A stretch of DNA of 64,000 nucleotides from Bursaphelenchus xylophilus (Eukaryota; Nematoda; Chromadorea; Rhabditida; Aphelenchoididae): NCBI GenBank assembly GCA_904066235.2, contig CAJFCV020000006.1, positions 11,222,001-11,286,000 of the forward strand. Reading direction: 5' to 3'. The notes beneath the pieces are model-generated. The model was not told the DNA's origin and ran no database searches. It worked only from the letters and a program-made list of their open reading frames with translations. Shown here one piece after another: positions 21,870 through 31,614 of this stretch. The number at the start of each line of letters is the position of its first letter. Positions within the stretch are counted from its first letter, which is position 1. The position numbers and the translations under genes were made by a program.

Positions 21870-21989
21870 ATCACTCTGTCGGGAAAATAATGGGGACTTG
21901 TCGCGTTTTGGAATCGGCTATCATCGCTTTGCGAGTGGCTGGATTTTTGCTGCGATCAATCCACATTATTTTCCCGAAAGACTGATATA
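21870..21989. mobile_element. Family A MITE, subfamily B
   Basis: CTCTGTCGGGAAAATAATG on the left and CATTATTTTCCCGAAAGACTG on the right. The interior has ATCATCGCTTTGCGA as in other B copies. Confidence 0.7.
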
Positions 21990-22397
21990 AGCGTTATAAC
22001 ACTCAAATTTCACCTATTCTTATCATCCTTTTTTTACTCCAGATGTTCCAATTTCCAACCGTTCTTTTTTTTCTCACTCCGAAAAAACATCCGATTTTTT
22101 TCGCCTCTCCCTCCTCCGAAAATTTATTCAAAGCGGCAAAATGTAAAAAAAAACGAAAGGAGAAAACAGTTTGACGGCTTTTTAAACGTCTGTCACCTTC
22201 TCGAATCCCCCGAATTTGATTGAAATTCGTGTTCTTCCCTCGGAAGTTTTGAGTATTTTCTCAAAAAATAAAACCCTTTTCGCTAATTTTAGAATGGACT
22301 AAGCACAATTGTTTGGGCCGTCACCAACATCTGCGTGCCTTTCAATGACAAACAGGCGCTTTTATTTGCTTCTATTATATTGTACTTGGTGCTAATC

Positions 22398-24643
22398 ATG
22401 GTGCGACTGGAGCGGCCGCTCGACTTTTATATCACTTACGGCAATTGCCATGTTCATGTGAGTTTGAGGATTATATTTAGTAAAAGTTTTGTGCAACGGG
22501 TTGTTTGGGGAAAAAAATTTTTTTTACGTGGCGGTAAAAAGTCCTTTGGAATTTTTCGCCTCTTTTTACCACGGTTGTAGACTATTTGCCACAACTATCA
22601 AAACAAAAAAAAATATTGTAAAATACGGATATTGAAGTAGCGGTTTTCAAAATTTTGTCAGAAGCATGGAGCTATTTTATATGATGAAACATTTTCATCG
22701 TATAAAATGTCGCCTGTCCAAAAACGTTTCAGCAGAAAGCAGTAGAAAGTCCAGTGACTTTTTGCTACAACATAGAGGGGCTTCGTTATACGAACTTTAT
22801 TTAGGTAAAGACGGGTTATATCAGTTTGTCGGGAAAATAATGAGTACTCTGTCGCATCGAAAAATTAATTGTGTCGCGGAAAAGTTAAATTGCTTTTTAC
22901 TTCAGCGACGCGATCGGCGCTACGACATTATGCTCATTATTTTCCAGACAGAATGATATGAATATTATATCTGTCTGGTGGGAAAATAATGTGGATTTGT
23001 CGGGCTTTCGAAACGCCCATCATCGCTTTGCGACAGCTGGGCTGTGTATGCGACTGCGAAGAAGCGAGACCTTTTTGCTACAACAAATCCACATTATTTT
23101 CCTGACAGACTGTTGAAAGAAGAAGCTCTTGTGACATCTTTTTTGGTCCCAGACGGTCCCTTGTACAATGCTTGGACTAACTTTAACTCTCCCTTTTCAG
23201 TACGCGGTAGTTTTTGTTTGTTTGGGCTGGATCTTTGCTTGTTTATCCGAATTTATGCGCTGTTTCGACCACAAAGCCTCGTTGCACAGCTGGTATCATT
23301 TTCCCATGTTTATCGTGATGTACATTTTGGCGTTGATTGGGAACCGCAAAGTGGTTCGATGGTGCTACATTCCGATTATGGTGCTGAATGTGAGTGATCC
23401 TTCCTTGGGGTGTGCATAGTTTTTTTATATACACATAAGCATTTACGTAAAAATGTTGGGGTAAAATACGAGTCGAGATTTCATGCTAGAAGTCACAAAA
23501 ATGCGCTTGCCATAGAAGGGTTTTTTACAGACGTTCATTTTAGCTTAACAGTTGTAAGGTTACCTTTTTTGATCCAGTGATTCACGTATTGTTTTTTATA
23601 GGATAGGGATATACGAATACGCCAAGAGTTGCTAACTTGGATGAGAATAGTAATACGGATAACAGTCTGTCGGGAAAATAATTTACACTCTGTCGCTGCG
23701 CCGACAGAGTGCGTCGCTCAAGCGAAAAAAATTGGTTTGCCGCGACACTGTTTATTTTCGTGGCGGCGATACGATTTTCGATGCCATAGAGTGCTCATTA
23801 TTTTCTTGACAGACCGATATCCCCGTGCAACAAGACCATTTCATAGCGATTTATTTACTTTTTAGTCCGTACGATTTTTTGTACAGGGTGGCTCAGCCAA
23901 GTTCGCGGATGTAAAATGCTTATAACTTTTTATAGGATTGTTCAATTTTTATGAGCAATAGCTCGTTTTATTCCTTATTAGTTGCCATTTTGTTTAAAAA
24001 AAAGATCATTAAAAATGATCAATCCTACGTCGAGTTATGACTTGAAAGTCAAACAGAGGTTTCACTGAATGCAGTAAGGGTACATCGAAAAGCGTCCTCT
24101 AGTTTTTTAAAGGCGCTTTATTAAAATTAAAAAGCTCCTCGGTTCAACCGTTCATATGAAAATAAAAAATTTTTTCTATTGAAAAGTTTCGTTGTACAAA
24201 ACTTTTTTGGATTAAAACTGACACTGTGATTTTTTGTTATCACCATGACTTTTTTTGGTATCCCAAACTCATCATTATGAAAAAATATCTGCTTATTACC
24301 AGCTCCAACCCCTGCAATTCAGTCAACCCCCTGAATTACCATCTTTAATTGCCCCCCTTTCCTTCAGGGAGTCGCTTCTCTTGCCTATTCCGGCCAAGCC
24401 CTCGTCCACTTCGTTGTTCTCGCGTTGGAATTAATTGAGCAATCCGGCGAGAAGTCCTTCTACGAATTCATAAGCGAGGACCGGACCGACGAAATCCGCT
24501 TCACGATGGAGGGAAGTCGCTATTTTATCCTCATCATCGTCACTGTATATAGTCTTCGCGTGATGTATCGGGATTATCTGTACTTGCGGGATGTGGTGGG
24601 CAAGCCCGATGCGAATCTACCGCCGCCAGTCGTCGATTTGTAG
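22398..24643 (+). CDS. Four-TM, LAPTM-like membrane protein, 3 exons
   Basis: Exons 22398-22457, 23201-23389 and 24368-24643, all phase 0, give 174 aa. The N-terminus DFYITYGNCHVH resembles the Cys/His-containing start of LAPTM4-type lysosomal four-TM proteins. Hydrophobic segments are near YAVVFVCLGWIFACLSEF, FPMFIVMYILALIG, ASLAYSGQALVHFVVLALEL and YFILIIVTVYSLRVMY. The C-terminus is YRDYLYLRDV then a proline-rich tail. The start was chosen by comparison with the paralogue at 28361, which has the same exon sizes and phases. An open frame also runs from an acceptor at 22292 (22293-22397) and encodes hydrophobic residues, so a longer N-terminus is possible. The introns hold four family A MITE copies. 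Confidence 0.65.
22818..22963. mobile_element. Family A MITE, subfamily A
   Basis: CAGTTTGTCGGGAAAATAATG on the left and CATTATTTTCCAGACAGAATG on the right, with the usual GCGATCGGCGC interior. It lies in intron 1 of the 22398 gene. Confidence 0.75.
22970..23113. mobile_element. Family A MITE, subfamily B
   Basis: ATCTGTCTGGTGGGAAAATAA on the left and the inverted form ending CCTGACAGACTG on the right. The inner TIR is GTGGATTTGTCG/ACAAATCCAC. It lies seven bases after the preceding copy, in the same intron. Confidence 0.75.
23654..23822. mobile_element. Family A MITE, subfamily A
   Basis: It begins ACAGTCTGTCGGGAAAATAA and ends TTTTCTTGACAGACCGATAT. It lies in intron 2 of the 22398 gene. 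Confidence 0.75.
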
Positions 24644-25019
24644 CCGCCTTTTTTTGCGATGAAAATCGACAACATAGAGGTGGATTTGCAGAGGGTACTG
24701 TTGAAATTGTGATTTTTGTCTTTGAAATGATCTGTATGCTCGAGATTATTACTGGTAATGTAATGAGTAATCGCTGGAGGTGGGGAAAAAGTGTGTTTTG
24801 GAACAAGCGACGGTGATTTTTAGAGGTCTAAAAATTAGGTAAAACGAAAAAAAAAATTTTTTAGATTTTGATGAAATTTTACCCAATTTTAGATAAATTA
24901 TTACTAGTATATACATAAGCGAGATTTTTAGCTTATGTTTTGCTCTTTTAATCGAGATCTTTTGGTCTAAAATTTGTCAAAATTCGAAATTTTTTTTTGT
25001 GAAAAAATTGAATGAAAAG

Positions 25020-25665
25020 TTTCATACCTATTTCTACCGTAGAGTGTAATGTTTAAACAAAAAAATCATTTTTTCCGCAGAAAACTGGAAAAGATACGGC
25101 CAAAAAGCGCTTTTCTTTTTTCCCGCTCTCCACATTTTCCGTACTCTCTCGGCCTCAAAGACTGTTGAAGATCTCGGCTGTCGCTGGGAAGTGTGAGCTA
25201 AAACTTTCAGGAATTGATATGTGGACTATGCCCAAAGCGTGTGCAAAATTTGAAGAAAATCTGAGCGTCACACTTGGGGTAGTTTTCAAGTTGAGAAAAA
25301 TTGCTTTTTTGGCTAAAAATTCTGATGAAAATTTGTAAAAATTTTCGAAAAGAATGGAACGGACTTTGATGACACTTTGCCTAAAAATTTGGTAATTTTT
25401 TTGAAGAAAACCTGGACGTCGCACGTCAAACTGAGATAAGCTAAAACAGTCCGGTGAATGGATTGGTAAATTTGCCAAAAAAAAACGCGAAAAAACGTTT
25501 TGTCGGGGAAGAAATGGGGAATTTTTGGGGCGAGAGAGTACGCTTTTGCGTGTCTTTTTTCTCTCTTTCTCTGCGAAATCAAGACGAAGTGTAAGAAACC
25601 GATAGCGAAGAGTCTCTTCCGGTCACCGGACTCCTCAGTTTGACGTGCGTCGCACTTGAGACACA
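25020..25665. mobile_element. Family H sequence interrupted by a nested element
   Basis: Family H blocks (CATACCTATTTCTACCGTAG, AAAGATACGGCC, CCGTACTCTCTCGG, CTGAGCGTCACACTTGGGG) are followed by a further H-like end whose terminus (GTCGCACTTGAG) is split by the family N insertion at 25422-25647. Confidence 0.6.
25422..25647. mobile_element. Family N element (CACGTCAA TIR) with 5-bp target duplication
   Basis: It begins CACGTCAAACTGAG and ends CAGTTTGACGTG. CGTCG precedes it (25417-25421) and follows it (25648-25652), a clean 5-bp target site duplication. The same element, in opposite orientation, is at 28792-29015. Confidence 0.8.
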
Positions 25666-26280
25666 GCCCATTTAAAACTGACCCTTGGGAGCCCAAAAAT
25701 TTTTCGTTATAGTCAGAGGCATATTCAGAAGAGCTTTAAAAAATATCGAGATTTGGAATAAGAAAAAGTGCTTTCGAAAGTTTCAACAAAATATTTCGAT
25801 ATATCTCCTGGATGCTGCCGTAAAAAAACTCGCAGAATAAAAAATTTCTTTATGAAGAAAACTCTTGCGTGCTTTCGCAACATAACACGTGCTCTTTTTT
25901 GGGCTCTTCCTTGTTCACAGCCCGAAGATAATCGTTTTTTTTTATAAAACATATAACAATGAAATAATATTGTTATATGTTTTCGTAAAAACGAAAATTT
26001 AGTCTTCTCATGCTTGGCGATTATATTTTTACAAGGCAGCGATGAGTAAGGACACATATTATTATGTTTATGCTACGTATATTGCGGCCATTCGGATAAG
26101 ATTGGTTTATAAAGCCCGCATGAGATTACGAGCCTCAATTTCCGGTTCAGGACTTTTTTCAATTAAAATTTTATATCCAACTTTTGCTCTATGGAGCATT
26201 ATCTTTGACTTACAGTTGGCTCCTGGGACCTATCAAATTATTTGAAATAGAGGGGCTTTGCTATGCGGGAGTTGGGCGGG

Positions 26281-27018
26281 CGCACACTTGCGGGCAACCA
26301 CTTTGCGGGCAACCAGTTTGCGGGCAAATTTTTTGCGGGCAGCCACTTTGCGGGCAGCCGACATTTGCGGCCAGCACCGGCATTTGCGGGCAGCCTGGGA
26401 CATTTGCGGGCAGGGTCGACAGTTGCGGGCAGCCTGGAAGATTTGCGGGCAGCCGACATTTGCGGGCAACCGAGACCTGATTGTGAGGGTAACAGGGTGG
26501 ACATGGAAAAATTACTATGATATTTTGGAAATTTGCCGACATTTGCGGGCAGCCGACATTTGCGGGCAACCGGCGCTTGAGGATAACAAGGTGGAGGTGG
26601 TAAAATTACTTCAATATTTTGGAAGTTTTCCGACATTTGCGGGCAGGCAATACTTACGGGAAACCGACATTTGCGGGCAACAGTTCCAAAAGTTCCTATA
26701 CAGCCTGTGTGATTGTTTTTTCCTGTTGCCCGCAAATGTCGGCTGCCCGCAAGTGTCGGCTGCCCGCAAATGTCGGCAAATTTCCAAAATATCGCAGTAA
26801 TATTTCCACCTCCACCCTATTACCCTCAGGTGCCGGTTGCCCGCAAACGTCGGCTGCCCGCAAGTGTCGGTTGCCCGCAAGTGTCCCAGGCTGCCCGCAA
26901 GTGTCTCAGCTGCCCGCAAATGTTTCAGCTGCCCGCAAATGTGACCCCCCCAAATTCTGCCCGCAAAAAATTTGCCCGCAAACTGGTTGCCCGCAAAGTG
27001 GTTGCCCGCAAGTGTCGC
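26281..27018. repeat. Mirror-image array of GCGGGCA units
   Basis: The left half carries about 14 copies of a TTTGCGGGCARCC unit spaced 15-18 bp apart. After a short centre (about 26690-26725) the right half carries about 13 copies in reverse complement (GGYTGCCCGCAAAT). Unique segments, such as one reading TATTTTGGAAATTTGCCGAC, are also mirrored. The whole is therefore a 740-bp imperfect hairpin built from tandem short repeats. A small piece recurs at 61197-61250. Confidence 0.85.
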
Positions 27019-27279
27019 GACGCCGGGAGTTGGCTGCACAGTGCTCTATTTTTTCAATGGGTACAAAGAAAATCGTTATTTCTCCTCAGAAACGCCTTTT
27101 CTGAGAAGAATGTTCACTTTTGGTCACATGTACAGTCATTTTCCTCTTTTTTCAGTGTGCGCGAGCCATTTCGAAGCATTTTGCACTGTGCAATATGCAA
27201 AATGCCGCGCTGGCAAAAGGATTCCTTTGAATTTCGCACACACTTCAGGCACAGACCACATATCAATTTCTGAAAGTTT

Positions 27280-27607
27280 TAGCTCGCGCTTTGCAGGGAC
27301 AGCCGAGATATTCAACGATCTTTGCGGTAGAGAGAGTACGCGAAAGGCGGAAGAGAGCAGTCAAAAAAAAAAACTTTTCTTTGACACGGAAGAAATTGAT
27401 TTTCGATGGAAACATCTTCATGGCAAAATTTACAAAAAAGCGTCAAATTTTTGCCAAATTTCGACCTAAAAATCTTATTCGTTTTTGCAAACCGCGCGCG
27501 GCCGCGTGCTAAGATTCTTGCATTATGATCTGGAAAATACTATTCTAAATTTGTGCCAAGTTTTATCAAAATCTAAGCGTCGGACTTGTGGTACTTCCCT
27601 TGTTAGG
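27280..27607. mobile_element. Family H element
   Basis: It contains AGCTCGCGCTTTGCAGGGAC, GAGAGAGTACGCGAAAGGCGG (inverted internal block) and an end reading AAATCTAAGCGTCGGACTTG, then GTACTTCCCTTGTTAGG. Confidence 0.6.
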
Positions 27608-27703
27608 CCAAAACGAAGATTCGCACAACGCAACCTTTCTATAACATTTTTTCCTTTTTTTCTCTTACAATGACGGATTGAAAGTTAGCAAAAATCTACT
27701 CTA

Positions 27704-27936
27704 CAGTGGTGGGCCCGTTCCAGCAGCAAAAAACGTACCATTTTGCATCCGGGAAGTATCAAAAAATGTGGCAAAATACATCCCTCTACAAGTGAAAAAA
27801 CTTCGTTTTGAAGGGCGCGCCCTTTCTTTTGAAATCGAGGTTCTTTCACTTGGAGAGGGAGGTGTTTTGCCACATTTCTGATACTTCCCTGATGCAAAAT
27901 GAAACATTTTTTGCCAATACATCAGGTCCGTCACTG
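27704..27936. mobile_element. Family F fold-back element, copy 3
   Basis: It begins CAGTGGTGGGCCC and ends GGTCCGTCACTG, flanked by TA on both sides. The arms are mirrored around about 27820. Confidence 0.8.
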
Positions 27937-28360
27937 TACAATTTACTTCTGTAAATTAACTGTTAACACGTTCGCTTCCAAAACAAGTCATTCCGAACCT
28001 TGTTTGGGTTCGTTCCGCCCTCCGGCGTCCCACTCATTACACTCATCTTGCCCCAACTTTTCCCGCCGTGTAATGCCATCGCCCCATTCGACTCGCTGTT
28101 CATGTACATACGAAATGAAGCGGCGGGGAAAACCGTGCTTTTGTTTTGCCGCCGCGTAACTCATTTCTCTTCTCGACGGATTAGCGAGAATTTTGTTTTT
28201 TTTTTTCTTCAACGGAAAGAGTAAACATTTATTGGCCCAGTGGGAGATTTATTTGGTATTTTGCGGAAAGGATTGTCATTCTTTTTCCATATTTTTCGGA
28301 ACTTTTTATTTGCTTTTTAGCTACGTTTCAGATGGACATAAGGTAAAGTTGGCGACAAAT

Positions 28361-30657
28361 ATGGCGAGAAAGACGGATTATTTCCATTACAAATGCATTC
28401 ATGTACATGTAAGTGAAGAGACGTTGAGCCTTGGAGCTTGGAGGAGTAAATTTCAAAAAAATGATTGTTATAGAGAGGTTTTGTTATACGGAGGTTCTGT
28501 CGGAAAAATATTGTGGATTTGTTTCAGCAAAAATCCAGCCGCGGATAGCCCAAAATACCGATGAGGGGCGATTTCAAAGCGCGGCAAATCCACATTATTT
28601 TCCCGACAGATTGATATAATGGCCATGTCAGTCTGTCGGGAAAATAATGAGCACTTTGTCGTATCGAAAATCACATGCCGTCGAGAAAATAAATTGTGTC
28701 GCGGCAAAATCAAATTGCTTTTCACTTCAGCGATCGGCGCAGCGACGTTGTGCTCATTATTTTCCCGACAGACTCATAGGGCGGTACAGAGCACGTCAAA
28801 CTGAGGAGTCCGGTGACCGGAATAGACCCTTCGCTATCGGTTTTTTGCATTTCGTCTTAATTTCCAGAGAAAGAGAGAAAAAAGACACGCAAAAGCGTAC
28901 TCTCTCGCCCCAAAAAATCCCCACTTCTTCCCCGACAAAACGTTTTTTCGCGTCTTTTTTTGGCAAGTTGCCAATTCATTCACCGGACTGTTTTAGCTTA
29001 TTTCAGTTTGACGTGTAGAGCCTAACTTGATCCGTCTTTGACACTGTTCGTTATAGACAGGCATTGTTTTACAGAGCTTCCAGTACATTTTTTAAAATAC
29101 GACGACAGGAAACATGTATGTAATTTTTACAAGATAGAAAAGTAAAAATTAGATTTTGATTCTTCAAAATTTTTTATCTTCTCTTGCCAAGGCGGTTAGG
29201 AAAAATCAAATAGCTTTTGACTTCAGCGATCGGCGCAGCGGCAAAATGCTCATTATTTCCCCGACAGAAGGATATTAGCATTATGTCAGTTTGTCGGGAA
29301 AATAATGTGGATTTGTCGAGCTTGGAAATCGCCTATCAACGCTTTGCGACAGCTAGCTTCGGCTGGAGATGCGACCGCAACGAGGCAAGGAGAGATTTTG
29401 CAGCAAAAACTCCGCATTATTTTCTCGACAGACCGATTGCAAAAAATGTGCAGTAGATTGAATTTAACTGGAAACAATAAAAGACCAATTTTAGAACCTA
29501 ACCCTCCTCTTATCAATCATCGGAATTACCGTCCATTCAACGGGAATTGTATTTTTGTTGTTCACATTCGACACGATTCATTGGTTCCCTCTAATCATCC
29601 TCATTATTGGCAATGTCGGCTGGATGACACTGTTTATGGGCAACATTTTTACCGTCCCTCTCTTCATCATCATGTTTCTAGTCATATTTGTAAGTTCTTT
29701 TTGATTTGGCGGATTTTCTCTAACATTTTCTCTTGATTTTCCATACTCTTTCGTCGGCAAAAAATCGACGAATATCTCGGGACTCGTTGTAAGACATAAG
29801 CTGAAATTTTAAGAGGTTGATTTACGAGTCATAGAGACTTTCTATGCGGAATTTTGTGAAGATCGGAGCAGAGATTTTTTAGCAGCATAGATTTAAAAAA
29901 AAAGCTGCCGAATTGGCATTTTTTGAAAAAAAGGTCGAAAAAAGTTTTAAAAAGGTCTAAACTTGGCATAAAAAAATATTATGAGGACACCTAAAGACTG
30001 TTGATTTCGAAAAGAGGGGAAAATATCTCTTCATGGACGTTTGGACACCCAAAAAATACCTCAAAAGTTATCCAAACTTGATTTTTTCCTCAAAATCATC
30101 ATTTTTCTCCGTTTGACCTCTTTTTTCATACTAAATTCTAGGTTTTCTAGATCTCTTATTGCAGTACCTGGAAAAAAGATCTTATGTAAAAATATTACGC
30201 CTTAAAATATTCTGAATTCCCCCGTTTTCAGTGCACTTTGGGTATCTCGACCGTTTTCGTCTCCACATATGCCTGTTTGCTCCTCTCTTATCGATGGTTC
30301 AAGCAATTCCTCCCCGCAATTCCCTCAAGAAAATACCATCTGGAGGGAGTTGTCGACGAGTCCCTTCACACTCCGAAATTTTGGATGCTTCTTTTGTCGG
30401 CGCCAATGGAAATTCTCATCATTTCCACCGTATACCTGGTGATTACGGTCGCCTATCGCGACTATGTCTACATTTCCGAGATGCGCGACGCTGCGCATTG
30501 TCAACTCACGGCCAAGACGAGTGGAAATGCGACGGAGACCACGCAGGAGACCTGTTTTGAGGAAGAGTTTGAGCAACAGATCGTACCCATGATACCTGAA
30601 GAAAGAAACGTCTACAACGATATCACGGTGGACTCTGGTTACATAGTCAGCGTATGA
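28361..30657 (+). CDS. Four-TM, LAPTM-like membrane protein, 3 exons
   Basis: Exons 28361-28408, 29495-29689 and 30232-30657, all phase 0, give 222 aa. It is a paralogue of the gene at 22398: the same first-exon ending (C-x-HVH then GT), a matching second exon (195 versus 189 bp) and the shared C-terminal TVY..YRDY.Y..E/RD block. Four hydrophobic segments are visible. The extra C-terminal tail is acidic and contains YNDI, a YxxPhi-type sorting motif, which would suit a late endosome/lysosome protein. A TTTCAG at 28326-28331 just upstream is a likely trans-splice acceptor. A poly(A) signal AATAAA lies about 40 bp after the stop. Function is inferred from resemblance only. Confidence 0.7.
28495..28618. 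mobile_element. Family A MITE, subfamily B
   Basis: TTCTGTCGGAAAAATATTGTG on the left and CACATTATTTTCCCGACAGA on the right. It lies in intron 1 of the 28361 gene. Confidence 0.7.
28627..28778. mobile_element. Family A MITE, subfamily A
   Basis: A well preserved copy: GTCAGTCTGTCGGGAAAATAA to the mirrored ACAGACTC end, with GAGCACTTTGTCG/CGACGTTGTGCTC as inner TIR. It lies in intron 1 of the 28361 gene. Confidence 0.8.
28792..29015. mobile_element. Family N element (CACGTCAA TIR)
   Basis: CACGTCAAACTGAGGAG on the left and TTTCAGTTTGACGTG on the right. The flanks CAGAG and TAGAG fit a 5-bp target duplication with one mismatch. It is highly similar to 25422-25647 in reverse orientation. Confidence 0.75.
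29194..29274. mobile_element. Family A MITE, right half
   Basis: Right half of a subfamily A copy ending CTCATTATTTCCCCGACAGA. It lies in intron 1 of the 28361 gene. Confidence 0.6.
29284..29438. mobile_element. Family A MITE, subfamily B
   Basis: GTCAGTTTGTCGGGAAAATAA on the left and TTATTTTCTCGACAGACCG on the right, with a GTGGATTTGTCG inner TIR. It ends 56 bp before exon 2 of the 28361 gene. Confidence 0.75.
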
Positions 30658-30699
30658 GCTTATTGATAATGGTCTCTATTTTTAATTTTATAATAAATT

Positions 30700-31580
30700 T
30701 TGGTGGAAATGGCTACTGATTTACTACTTTTTCACAATTAAAAATTTTTTAAATAAATGATTATAACTTTTTAAATTGAACTCTAAAATGGAAGTTTTTT
30801 GCAGAAAAGGCTATTCAGCAGTATATACAACTATTACTTACATTCGTATTTTACCTAAATTTTCAGTTTCATCCGGCATCCGTCTGAGTCCCACCACGAA
30901 AACAAAAATCTTGGCATTCTGTCTTTTCCTCGGAAATTCCTCAAGACGAAAAGTAGAATGAGCCTGCGGGCCAAGAGCCTTCTCTAAAGTGATTGGAGAT
31001 TTTCCCCCGTAAAATTTTATACTTTATGGCCATTTCTTTTCTTCTCCATCAACAATCTCGAAATTTAATTTTTCCCTAAAAAATATCCATTGAAATTCCA
31101 AAATCTCCCTCACACTTGACCTCACAGTCATAAACAAGCCCTTGCTACTCTCTTCAGACATATTTTTGCACAATTTCCTCTAAAGTTCAGCTGTTTTTCG
31201 GACTCGAAGCACTTTTTATCAAGGTGAATATAATTCTTCGGTGTTTCTCCGTTATCACACCGATTATGAAGTCGCATTCGCCGCGCCGACCGACCGCAAC
31301 GTTCTTTGCAGCCATTCTTTGGTGTGACAGCGAAGGCAGCGAGGCTTCTCCCGGCCTCGATCACCACGTGTTTTGGGGAGGAAAATCTCTCAACTCTCGG
31401 GGCAAATCGGAACGGGTAAACACGTTCGAAGTGTAGTCCGTGGTTTGTAAAGTGTATAGTCTTCACTCGTCTTTGATTTCAGACCGAAAATTTTTGGAAT
31501 TCGCGCAATTTTTCGTGTTATTTTTGAGTTATGTTGTTGTAGAGGTCGGTGTGTGGAAGAATGTCTCAAATTGTTGCAAA
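30700..31580. other. Intergenic spacer, no feature recognised
   Basis: It lies between the LAPTM-like gene and the SDHA start and should contain the SDHA promoter. One CGTATTTTAC decamer is at 30845. No exon or element is evident. Confidence 0.4.
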
Positions 31581-31587
31581 TTTCAGG
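31581..31587 (+). promoter_or_regulatory. Probable trans-splice acceptor of the SDHA gene
   Basis: TTTCAG followed by a short leader and the ATG at 31615, with no upstream exon in frame. This arrangement is expected for a spliced-leader acceptor. Confidence 0.5.
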
Positions 31588-31614
31588 TAGATTGGACCCA
31601 AATTTGTTGTCAAC

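Noticed and set aside
26238..27040. Several 140-190-aa frames rich in ATLRA or PARKC repeats
   Set aside because: By-products of the GCGGGCA mirror repeat, open in many frames on both strands at once.
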